Shown here piece by piece: positions 16,263 through 23,810 of a stretch of 64,000 bases of DNA; position 1 is the first letter of the stretch; every line of letters begins with the position of its first letter. The stretch spans positions 141,384 to 205,383 of the forward strand of contig JAJCYW010000004.1 in NCBI GenBank assembly GCA_029262675.1, written 5' to 3'. Under the pieces are notes generated by a model that was not told the origin of the DNA, ran no database searches, and saw nothing but the letters and a program-made list of their open reading frames with translations. This stretch comes from Chloroflexota bacterium. Lineage in GTDB: Bacteria > Chloroflexota > Dehalococcoidia > DSTF01 > RBG-16-68-14. A program made the position numbers and the translations under genes.

Positions 16263-16417
16263 GATCGGAACCGCATGCTGCATCGTCCTAGCGCACTGAG
16301 ACGATGCCAGCCTGATGATGAGCAGGGTGTCCATCGAGTCGCTGTCGACCAACGAACCGTCAAGCTCTGCGGATCGCCTGCGTCCGGAGCGGATCGCCGA
16401 AGACATGCGCCGGAATT

Positions 16418-16492
16418 TGGGGGGCCCGGCGGGGATCGAACCCGCGACCATCGGATTAAAAGTCCGCTGCTCTACCGCTGAGCTACGGGCCC
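16418..16492 (-). tRNA. tRNA-Lys(UUU)
   Basis: Reverse strand, 75 nt including encoded CCA. Acceptor GGGCCCG/CGGGCCC, D-arm GCTC-AGCGGTA-GAGC, anticodon stem GCGGA/TCCGA around loop CTTTTAA (anticodon UUU), variable loop TGGTC, T-arm GCGGG-TTCGATC-CCCGC, discriminator C. Only the first anticodon-stem pair (G-A) is non-canonical. A TATACT box on the reverse strand at 16532-16537, about 40 bases upstream, is the probable -10. It is the only intact tRNA I find; at least two decayed relatives and one exact 3' fragment lie within 10 kb. Confidence 0.93.
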
Positions 16493-16800
16493 GCGAGACG
16501 CCGATGCGTACGCAATCGGGCGGTGTCGCCAAGTATACCAGCCTGCCGCTCGACAAACAGGCTTTGCAATTAAAGCGAACGCCTAACCCGAACGCCATGA
16601 CCAGCGCCAACGAACGACGGCCCTCTAGCAACGTCCGGCCGCTGACGGACGAAAGAGCCTAGCTGGCTCGGATAGAGGTGGAAACTGACGCGCCGCGTCT
16701 CGCAGGCGCATGCGCTCCCTTGTCGCTAGCCACCAAATGAGATGCGCGCTGCCGCCGGGTGCATGGCGATGGCCATAGACGTAACCCTAAGCGAGGGATA
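16456..16800. repeat. About 350-bp duplicated segment, copy 2
   Basis: Aligns with 9757-10114. It begins in the tRNA-Lys anticodon stem and includes the tRNA promoter/leader, CCAGCCTGCCGCTCGACAA, the DUF309 start fragment, the GCGCTCCC(T/C)T(T/C)GT block and GGCGATGGCCA. The rest of the gap up to 17164 holds no convincing gene; GTATTTGTGG near 16955 is a short direct repeat. Confidence 0.8.
16597..16662 (+). pseudogene. DUF309 gene fragment (5' end), relic 2
   Basis: ATG 16597 opens MTSANERRPSSNVRPLTDERA and then stops at TAG. The first 20 residues are close to those of the intact DUF309 protein at 44782 (MTNSDERRPSRNARLLTEEE), and the roughly 100 bases upstream also resemble its leader. Only the 5' end was copied or retained. 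Confidence 0.65.
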
Positions 16801-17164
16801 CTCTTTAAGCAGGCGAGCGTGACGGCTACTTATGGCAATGTTTCTTACGTCCTCCAGTAAGAAGCTCCAACGGCGCGACGGCACCTCGGGTTGGTGCTGC
16901 CCCCGCTCTCGAAACGTGAGCGTAGTCCGATCCGGCCCCGCCAACGACAAGCGTATTTGTGGGTATTTGTGAAGTCAGGAACAAAGGCCCTATATCTCTA
17001 GTCCATATGCCCCTGGCGATGCCCTCAATAGAGAGGTTTGATGGGGGAGACCGGGTGGAGTCGGTTCAAGGTCATGACTGGTTCCATCCAAGCTGCGAAA
17101 ACGCTCGGGTCCGCCAACATCGACTACTTCCCCGCGGCGACTCCCGACATGGAGACGCGCCGAC

Positions 17165-19003
17165 ATGAGCTTTGAGCGACTGAGATGGCTCACCATCGTC
17201 CTCCCGTTCGCCCTATTGGGCGTCGTCCAGATCGCCACCATGTTCGTGTTGGAACCAGAGCTGGGAGATGTTAATGGTCACTGGGCAGCAGCCGGCGTTG
17301 CCGGGGTGGGTGTCGTGATCTTCTCCACCGTGGTGTTCAAGGTCCTCGGTGGTATGCAGCAGAGGATAGTCCGTCAGAACGAGGAGCTTTCCGCTTTCAA
17401 CGCAGTCGCCCGGGCAGTGAGCGGCTCGGTCGATCTTCGGGAGACCGCTACGCGCGCGTTGGGAAACGTCATGGAGGTCACTCGGGCCAGCGCGGGTGAG
17501 ATCGTCATTGCAACTCAGGAGCCCAATGAACAGCCGGTGATACTTCACCAGGGAGCCATCGGTGCGTTGAATCGGCTGGATTGTCTCTGGGAGTCCGATG
17601 GCGAGCAGAGCGGCGCGACTGAGCTTGGGCGGGAGATGCGATTCGTCGATCTCGCGGGACACCACAGCCCTGCGGCGGCGGCGGCCAGCGAGCAAGGATT
17701 CCAGAGTATTGCCTGGGTCCCGCTAACGGCGCAGAATCGGCCACTCGGCGTCATGAAGCTCCTCGCTGGCCCGAGCAGCCGCCTCACTGATGAGAATAGC
17801 GAACAACTACTCGCCGCCCTGGGAAGCCAGATCGCCGTTGCAATCCAGGCGAACCACCTCTTCCAGGATGTACAACGCAGAGGCAAGGAGACAAAGGCAC
17901 TCTATGAGATCGGGCTCGCTCAGCGGGAGACGTTCGGGGACGGTTCGAAGATCCTGCGCACTATTGTGGACCAGGCCCGCGAATTACTGGGTGGTGAAGC
18001 CGTGGCCCTCTGCCTCGCGCAGGGAAACGGCGGCGGACTGAGGCTGGCCAGTACGAATGGCCCTGGGGAGGCCTTCTATCCAGCGGCCGTTCAGATACCA
18101 CTCAACGGCCTCGGCCCCGCACCTCAGGATTCCCCGCCACTAGCTCTGGATTGGCCATGTTCGAAAATCGTCGAGGAACACCGGGCTTCCCATCTCTCCG
18201 CCCCGCTGCTCTCCGGCACCACCGTGATCGGAGAACTGTGCGTCAGAAGTGAAAGTCCCCAGCGCTTCAACGAGCGCCACCGGGAACTTCTAGCCAGCCT
18301 GGCTAATATGGCGGCCATCGCCATCAGCAACGCTCGCCGACTGGAAAGTGAACACCACGTGGCCGTGCTGGAGGAGCGAGACCGGCTGGCCCGCGAGATG
18401 CACGATAGCCTGGCTCAGGTGCTGGGCTACCTGCGATTAAAGGCCTTGGCCGCTAGCGATGCGTTGGCCCGTCCGGACGTGGCCAAGGTTGGGCGGGAGC
18501 TCGACGAAATGGCTTCCGTGGCCCATGAGGCGTACGTAGACGTTCGAGAGGCCGTTTTGGGACTGCGCAACGGTGGGTCGTCGGCCATCGGTGTCATCGG
18601 AAATCTGAAAGACTACGTCCAAAAGTTTAGCCGCCAGTCCGGCATAGCGGTCGAACTCACCGTCGCCGATGAAGACGAGCTGCCGGAGTTCTCACCAGAG
18701 GTACAAGTGCAGCTCGTGCGGGTCATCCAGGAAGCCCTCACCAACGTTCGCAAGCATGCCCGTGCGGCCACGGCCAGTATCTGGATAGGCCAGGAGCATG
18801 GTGAGACTTGCGTTCGCATTGACGACGACGGCCTGGGCTTCGATCCCGCCTTCGTCCGCGGGAATGCCAGCGGCCGCTTTGGCGTCCGGATCATGACAGA
18901 GCGGATCGAAAAAGTGGGGGGCCGCTTCGAAATCGATTCTAGCCTCGGCTCCGGGACAAGCGTACGAATCCTTCTGCCTAACGAGGAGGTGAGAACACGA
19001 TGA
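17165..19003 (+). CDS. GAF-domain sensor histidine kinase (NarX/LiaS type)
   Basis: 612 aa. Two N-terminal membrane helices (about 9-31 and 40-63) with a short loop suggest sensing in or near the membrane. Two GAF-like domains follow (about 75-220 and 240-390), the second in the region of LGGEAVALCLAQ...LSAPLLSGTTVIGELCV. The HisKA_3 box is ERDRLAREMHDSLAQVLGYL with phospho-acceptor His413, and the ATPase part has EALTNVRKHARA, DDDGLGFDP and GRFGVRIMTERIE. GAF domains in such kinases bind heme, nitrate or small ligands; which applies is not visible. ATG 17165 follows GGAG. The stop overlaps the next start (ATGA), so kinase and regulator form a unit, likely controlling the cytochrome genes downstream. 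Confidence 0.93.
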   Translation: MSFERLRWLTIVLPFALLGVVQIATMFVLEPELGDVNGHWAAAGVAGVGVVIFSTVVFKVLGGMQQRIVRQNEELSAFNAVARAVSGSVDLRETATRALGNVMEVTRASAGEIVIATQEPNEQPVILHQGAIGALNRLDCLWESDGEQSGATELGREMRFVDLAGHHSPAAAAASEQGFQSIAWVPLTAQNRPLGVMKLLAGPSSRLTDENSEQLLAALGSQIAVAIQANHLFQDVQRRGKETKALYEIGLAQRETFGDGSKILRTIVDQARELLGGEAVALCLAQGNGGGLRLASTNGPGEAFYPAAVQIPLNGLGPAPQDSPPLALDWPCSKIVEEHRASHLSAPLLSGTTVIGELCVRSESPQRFNERHRELLASLANMAAIAISNARRLESEHHVAVLEERDRLAREMHDSLAQVLGYLRLKALAASDALARPDVAKVGRELDEMASVAHEAYVDVREAVLGLRNGGSSAIGVIGNLKDYVQKFSRQSGIAVELTVADEDELPEFSPEVQVQLVRVIQEALTNVRKHARAATASIWIGQEHGETCVRIDDDGLGFDPAFVRGNASGRFGVRIMTERIEKVGGRFEIDSSLGSGTSVRILLPNEEVRTR

Positions 19004-19677
19004 CTCCAGTGAGAATCCTCTTGGTGGACGATCAGCTGCTCTTCAGAAAAGGCCTGCGCTCTCTCTTGGACGATGAAGAAGGCATGGAGGTGGTGGGAGA
19101 AGCGTCCAACGGGCTGGAGGCTCTGGAACGCGTTCGGGCTGCAAGTCCGGACATTGTGCTAATGGACATCCATATGCCGGTGTGCGACGGCGTCGAGGCG
19201 ACGAGGAAGATCAAACTCGAACGCCCGGAGACAAAGATCGTCGCACTCACGGTGTCCGATGAAGATGACGACTTGTTCGAGGCGATCAAGAGCGGAGCCG
19301 AGGGATATCTCCTCAAGGATTTGCGGCCGGAGGAGTTGTTTGATCTCTTGCGCGGAGTTCTGAAGGGTGAGACTCCTATCTCGCCGGCAGTGGCAAGCAA
19401 GCTCCTGACTGAGTTCCGCCACAGGCCGCGGCGTGATCCGACTGAGACTCCCGGCATCGAGCTGACCCACCGCGAGCAAGAAGTGCTTCAGCTCGTAACG
19501 GAAGGGTTGAGCAACGCCGAGATAGCCTCCCGTCTTTACGTTGTGGAGGGTACCGTGAAGAATCACGTCCACAACATTCTCGACAAGTTGCACCTGGAGA
19601 ACCGCGTTCAGGCAGCCGCCTACGCCCTTCGGGAAGGCCTAATCGAAGCGCCCGGGAAGCAGGAGCAAGCCCCGTAG
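19000..19677 (+). CDS. NarL/FixJ-family response regulator
   Basis: 225 aa, starting inside the kinase stop codon (ATGA). The receiver has ILLVDDQLLF, phospho-acceptor Asp in DIVLMDIHMPVCDG, Thr in VALTVSDED and Lys in GYLLKDLRPEEL. The C-terminal LuxR-type helix-turn-helix is LTHREQEVLQLVTEGLSNAE with VVEGTVKNHVHNILDKLHL. It is the cognate output for the kinase at 17165. By position, the electron-transfer genes from 20445 on are the natural targets; no binding site could be identified by eye. Confidence 0.93.
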   Translation: MTPVRILLVDDQLLFRKGLRSLLDDEEGMEVVGEASNGLEALERVRAASPDIVLMDIHMPVCDGVEATRKIKLERPETKIVALTVSDEDDDLFEAIKSGAEGYLLKDLRPEELFDLLRGVLKGETPISPAVASKLLTEFRHRPRRDPTETPGIELTHREQEVLQLVTEGLSNAEIASRLYVVEGTVKNHVHNILDKLHLENRVQAAAYALREGLIEAPGKQEQAP

Positions 19678-19855
19678 CCCAACTCCACTCGTGAGCCCAG
19701 CGCATCGACAGTCCCAGCAGATCGCGATCCAGGCGGCACTCCAAGGGAACGACGTTTCTATCCCCTAGTTCTACCCATAGATCCATGAAACCCTTGTTGC
19801 TGGAGAATAGAATGTTGCTATTGGAAGCGAACAGCAAGGCATCGGCGACCGAACC

Positions 19856-20230
19856 ATGCGCAAACGACGCATAGCCATTCTGTACACCAACACCCTCTTC
19901 GGGTTTGGGATTGCTCAACTGCTTCGGGCGGATGAACAGATGGATGTAACTTGCCTTAGGGCCGATCAGGCCGCTACTGCGGAGGAGCTAAAGCGGCTGC
20001 GCCCTTATGCCGTCGTGATGGAAGGGCGCGAGGAGAGCCCTCTCCTTTCGGGAATCGTTCGGGACATGCCGGCGGCATTGTTCATCGGGGTGCATCCTGA
20101 GGACAACTCGATGGTGATCTACCATGACCGCCGGGTAGTGACCGGCTGTCCTGAGAGCCTGCTGGAGGCCGTCCGCCAGGGCTTGCGCGACCCAGTGGGG
20201 CGGTCCTCCGCCCTAGGCGAAGCAGGCTAA
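19856..20230 (+). CDS. Small pseudo-receiver-like protein
   Basis: 124 aa. RRIAILYTNTLFGFGIAQLLRADEQMDV and AEELKRLRPYAVVMEG look like the first half of a response-regulator receiver: a strand, a helix, then a strand ending where the phosphorylated Asp belongs. That residue is Glu56, the acidic pair after strand 1 is missing (YTNTL), and the later Thr and Lys signatures are absent. So the domain is probably not phosphorylated and may act as a constitutive or ligand-responsive partner. No output domain is attached. No clear ribosome-binding site precedes ATG 19856. It sits between the NarL-type pair and the electron-transfer genes. Confidence 0.65.
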   Translation: MRKRRIAILYTNTLFGFGIAQLLRADEQMDVTCLRADQAATAEELKRLRPYAVVMEGREESPLLSGIVRDMPAALFIGVHPEDNSMVIYHDRRVVTGCPESLLEAVRQGLRDPVGRSSALGEAG

Positions 20231-20444
20231 CTAGCTGCGCCCTGCAGGTGTGACGATAATTCGCAGTTTTAAGTAGTTTCTCTCTCCCTCACAGCTACAA
20301 CGGTACCGTCCCCTAGCTACGTTTCGACTGTACCTAAGACATGACCCCTGATTCATGCGACTGCTTCACTCGTGCGGGAGAATGAAGGTAAGTAACGGTA
20401 ACGCTGGCTCAACAAAATTCTGGGATTGTGAGGTTGATGATGCT

Positions 20445-21413
20445 ATGACTGCCGGACTCGAACAGCGACAGCCAGGCCGGAGTAGCCGGCTCCTTGACCG
20501 GCTGATGATATGGGGCGCCGCGCTCCTCGTGGTGGCGGTAGCTGCCTTCGGAATCTATTACTACCTGGGCCAGCAGGGGCCCGGAGAAGCGACTCCGCGG
20601 GACCATCAGATTTCTCAGTTGGAACAAGATGTGCGCGCCAACCCTCAGGACATCGGCTCGCGCGTCGTGCTGGCGGAACTCTACTACACTGAGCAGCGGT
20701 ACGACGACTCGGTCGAACAGTTCAGAGCGGCCCTCACCATCGAAGAGCAGAGCGTGGTCGCCCTGGTCGGCCTCGGCCGAGCGCTGGTCGCTGTCGGCGA
20801 CGGCTCCGGGGCGATCGTCGCCCTTCAGAAGGTCGTCGACGTAACCGAAGAGTCCGATATTCCCGGCGAGTTAGCGGAAACGGCCCGCTACTACCTGGGC
20901 AGGGTGTATCTCGACCAAGAGCAGCTAGGCGAGGCCATCGCCAATCTAGAACAGGCGGTGGCCATCGACCGCGCAGACGCCGATGCTTGGTATCTGCTCG
21001 GCGAGGCATACGTCAAGAATGGGGACCTAGACGAAGCGATCCGAGCCCTCTCGCAGGCCGTCGCCTTCGTCCCGGATTTCACAGAAGCCTACGAACAAAT
21101 GGCAATCGCCTACGATCTCAAAGGGCTGCTGCCCGAGAGCCAGTACGCCCGCGGCATGCTCGCCTACTCGCAGGGGCGCTACGACGAAGCGGAGATTGAG
21201 TTGGAGGCCGCCGTGAACGCCTCCGCCACCCTTGTCCAAGGCTACATCGGTCTTGGCCTCGTCCGCGAAACGCAAGGTCAGCGAGAGCTGGCACTCAACG
21301 CCTACGAGGATGCCTTCCAACTGGAGCCGGACAACTTCAACGTGCGCGCCGGATTGACCCGTCTGGGCGCTCTGACCCCGGGAAGCACCCCCGTAGAGGA
21401 GGACGCGCCATGA
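20445..21413 (+). CDS. Membrane-anchored TPR protein
   Basis: 322 aa. ATG 20445, with GAGG ten bases upstream, is preferred over the more distant in-frame ATGs. One N-terminal membrane helix (MIWGAALLVVAVAAFGIYYYL) is followed by at least six tetratricopeptide repeats from about residue 55 to the end, for example VVLAELYYTEQRYDDSVEQF, ARYYLGRVYLDQEQLGEAI and AWYLLGEAYVKNGDLDEAI. TPR proteins scaffold complexes; topology places the repeats outside the membrane. It overlaps the NHL gene by ATGA, so the two are made together and may work as an assembly factor for the cytochromes. It resembles the CcmH/NrfG TPR part in general architecture only. Confidence 0.85.
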   Translation: MTAGLEQRQPGRSSRLLDRLMIWGAALLVVAVAAFGIYYYLGQQGPGEATPRDHQISQLEQDVRANPQDIGSRVVLAELYYTEQRYDDSVEQFRAALTIEEQSVVALVGLGRALVAVGDGSGAIVALQKVVDVTEESDIPGELAETARYYLGRVYLDQEQLGEAIANLEQAVAIDRADADAWYLLGEAYVKNGDLDEAIRALSQAVAFVPDFTEAYEQMAIAYDLKGLLPESQYARGMLAYSQGRYDEAEIELEAAVNASATLVQGYIGLGLVRETQGQRELALNAYEDAFQLEPDNFNVRAGLTRLGALTPGSTPVEEDAP

Positions 21414-22459
21414 ACGCCACAGACTGGCAACAACCCGGCGGAGGTTACTCTCCAGAAGGGCCGCCCATGAGGACTTCGGGCTGGCCGAACTGGATCAAAC
21501 TGGTCATCGTTCTTATCCTCATGGCCAGCCTGGGCTGGGTGCTGCTGTTAGCTACCCAATACTTCCGGACCGGCCAGCCGATCGAAAGGCTGCCCGGCGT
21601 TAGCCAGGTGGCCGATCTATTCGGAGGCCCGCCGGAGTACGTTCATTCCATCTACGGAGTAGAACGGCCCCTAGGTGTTGCCGTTGGCGAAAGCGGCAAG
21701 GTCTACGTCACGGAAAGCGGCGGCGAGCGGAAGATCCACGTCTACGACAGCGACGGCGTGGAGCTGTCGTCCTTTGCGCCGCCGGACACCGGCGCCACGT
21801 CCCGCGTGCCCGTCTATATCGCCGTCAGCCCCCAGGGAGAGGTCTACGTAAGCGACCGGCAAGCCCGTACCATCTACATCTTCTCCGAAGACGGGACCCC
21901 GCTAGGCGAAGTCCCGCCCCCTGCAGCGCCGGAAATGTGGCATCCGCTAGGAATGGACTTCGATGCGGCCGGCAACTTATACGTGACCGATGTGTCGTCG
22001 GGCAACCATCGAGTGCTGGTTCTGGATCCGGCCGGCCACCTTAAGTTGGAGTTCGGCAGCCAGGGCAGCGCCGAGGGCGAGTTCTGGTTCCCCAACGCCG
22101 TGGCCGTTGACGACCAGGGCCGCATCTACGTTTCCGACAGCAACAACGGCCGCGTCCAGGTCTTCGACAGTTCCGGCCAGTTCCTCGTGCAGGTCGGCCG
22201 CGGCCTTGGGAAAGGCGAACTCTCCCTGCCTCGAGGCATAGCCATCGACGGCGACAACCACCTGTTCGTCGTCGACACATCGCGGCAGGCAGTACAGATG
22301 TACGACATCTCAGAATCGATCGCGTATCGCGAAACATTCGGCGGCGATCAAGGATCCGACAGCGTCTTTAGCTATCCGAACGGGCTGGCTCTTGATGGGC
22401 AGGGAGGCCTGTACGTGACTGATCGCGAGAACGACCGGGTTCAATTCTGGCGGTACTGA
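21410..22459 (+). CDS. Membrane-anchored NHL-repeat beta-propeller
   Basis: 349 aa starting inside the TPR gene stop codon. One N-terminal anchor helix (LVIVLILMASLGWVLLLATQYF) precedes about six NHL repeats from residue 75 on, with the signature pattern seen in AVAVDDQGRIYVSDSNNGRV, GIAIDGDNHLFVVDTSRQAV and GLALDGQGGLYVTDRENDRV. This gives a propeller on the outer face of the membrane. NHL proteins beside multiheme cytochromes are common in organisms with large extracellular electron-transfer loci; the exact job is unproven. A second NHL protein lies at the other end of the island (39966). Confidence 0.88.
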   Translation: MNATDWQQPGGGYSPEGPPMRTSGWPNWIKLVIVLILMASLGWVLLLATQYFRTGQPIERLPGVSQVADLFGGPPEYVHSIYGVERPLGVAVGESGKVYVTESGGERKIHVYDSDGVELSSFAPPDTGATSRVPVYIAVSPQGEVYVSDRQARTIYIFSEDGTPLGEVPPPAAPEMWHPLGMDFDAAGNLYVTDVSSGNHRVLVLDPAGHLKLEFGSQGSAEGEFWFPNAVAVDDQGRIYVSDSNNGRVQVFDSSGQFLVQVGRGLGKGELSLPRGIAIDGDNHLFVVDTSRQAVQMYDISESIAYRETFGGDQGSDSVFSYPNGLALDGQGGLYVTDRENDRVQFWRY

Positions 22460-22583
22460 TCATGCTATTCGTCACTAGACGGGGAGACACGGCTCAGGGA
22501 GGCGTGGGCCGAGCGCTACCGGTCGGTGTAGGAAGAAAGGAGGAATCCAACAACCCAAGATTCTTGAGAAGGAGAAACAGACC

Positions 22584-23504
22584 ATGAGATCGCTATTAGT
22601 AAGTGCCATGGTCGCGGCTTTTCTCGTGATGCTCACGGTAGTCGTGCAAGGCGGGACGGCTTCGGCCGACAACCCGCCGCACGAAGCGGGAGCAGGTGCA
22701 ACTGCAGACAGTTGCGCCGGCTGCCACCGCGCGCACACGGGGCAAGCGGCTGAGTTGCTAAAATCGACTCAGCCGGCCCTATGCTACTCGTGCCACGGCA
22801 CGGGAGCAGCAGGTTCGGACCTCGATGTGGAGAACGGAGCGAACGACGATCTGAGTACGGCGTTGAAGGGCGGAGGCTTTACCAATGCCCTCATCGACAC
22901 CACCGATTCGTCGCTGCCGTCCGATGTTGGCGGTTCCACAATCGGAGTTACGAGCGCTGCAGGCGCGACCTCAGCGCACACCGTAGATGGCACGGCGCAG
23001 ACCGTGTGGGGTAACGGAGCCGCCGGCTCTGGAGTTGGCAGTTCCTCATTCAACCTCGCATGCGGTACCTGCCACGATCCTCATGGCAACGGGAAGTACC
23101 GGATCTTGAGGCCCAGTCCTCCGGGATCCGGCGGTTCTGGCACGAGCGTTACCGACGAGGTGACCAAGGACTACGACACGACGGATTACTTCAACGTGGC
23201 GTACCTCGGTTCCTCGATATCAAACTGGTGCGCAGAGTGCCACACCCGATACCTGGCAGCCTCGGGATCCGAGGATACTCCATTAGCGGGTGATTCCGAC
23301 TTCACGTATCGTCATAGGAGCAATGGCTCAGGTTCTGCCCCAACGTGCATCAAGTGCCACGCCTCGCACGGCAGCAACGCCTCCATGGGAACGAATTCCG
23401 ACGCGGTTCCCTGGCCTGGCGGCGCTGCTGCAACCTCGGGTGCGAACAGCAGGCTACTAAAGATGGACAACAGGGGCATCTGCCAGAAGTGCCATGAGAA
23501 GTAG
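22584..23504 (+). CDS. Secreted hexaheme c-type cytochrome
   Basis: 306 aa. A signal peptide (LLVSAMVAAFLVMLTVVVQGGTASA) leads to six CXXCH heme motifs: CAGCH, CYSCH, CGTCH, CAECH, CIKCH and CQKCH. The first pair has the doubled-CXXCH spacing (SCAGCHRAHTGQ...CYSCHGT), as in DmsE/OmcA-related doubled-motif proteins. Extra His residues such as HDPHGN and HRSNG could be distal ligands. ATG 22584 follows AGAAGGAG. It probably passes electrons between membrane donors and the outside. It lies 125 bases after the NHL gene and is followed by two stem-loops. Confidence 0.92.
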   Translation: MRSLLVSAMVAAFLVMLTVVVQGGTASADNPPHEAGAGATADSCAGCHRAHTGQAAELLKSTQPALCYSCHGTGAAGSDLDVENGANDDLSTALKGGGFTNALIDTTDSSLPSDVGGSTIGVTSAAGATSAHTVDGTAQTVWGNGAAGSGVGSSSFNLACGTCHDPHGNGKYRILRPSPPGSGGSGTSVTDEVTKDYDTTDYFNVAYLGSSISNWCAECHTRYLAASGSEDTPLAGDSDFTYRHRSNGSGSAPTCIKCHASHGSNASMGTNSDAVPWPGGAAATSGANSRLLKMDNRGICQKCHEK

Positions 23505-23578
23505 GAATTAGGAGCAGTTCCTAATTCCTGAGGAATTAGCAATCGGCGGAGGGAGCGCCAGCCTTCCCTCCCTCCGCC
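23504..23578 (+). terminator. Two stem-loops after the hexaheme cytochrome
   Basis: GGAATTAGGA/TCCTAATTCC (23504-23528, five-base loop) begins at the last base of the stop codon and is followed by an 11-bp stem GGCGGAGGGAG/CTCCCTCCGCC (23545-23555 and 23568-23578). No long T-run follows. They may attenuate rather than fully stop transcription into the next cytochrome gene. Confidence 0.6.
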
Positions 23579-23810
23579 AAGAGAAAGAGCAGAGGAAGCA
23601 ACGGACAGCGACGCTGGCCATGACACGTATGAATACCGCGCAGGCAGACAACTGGGCGGGTACGGCACCCGCCTCGCCAGCGCGTGTCCGCAATAACGAT
23701 AGCTGCGGCGGCTTCACCCGGGTCGACGCCCTCGCCGCCAGCCCAGCGCGCACGACACCGACGTCAATCACCCCGCTCTCGGAAGCTAACCCCGCTGGGG
23801 ACGTCGAGCT

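Noticed and set aside
16959..17168. 69-codon frame before the GAF kinase
   Set aside because: No ribosome-binding site or recognisable feature; the region looks non-coding.
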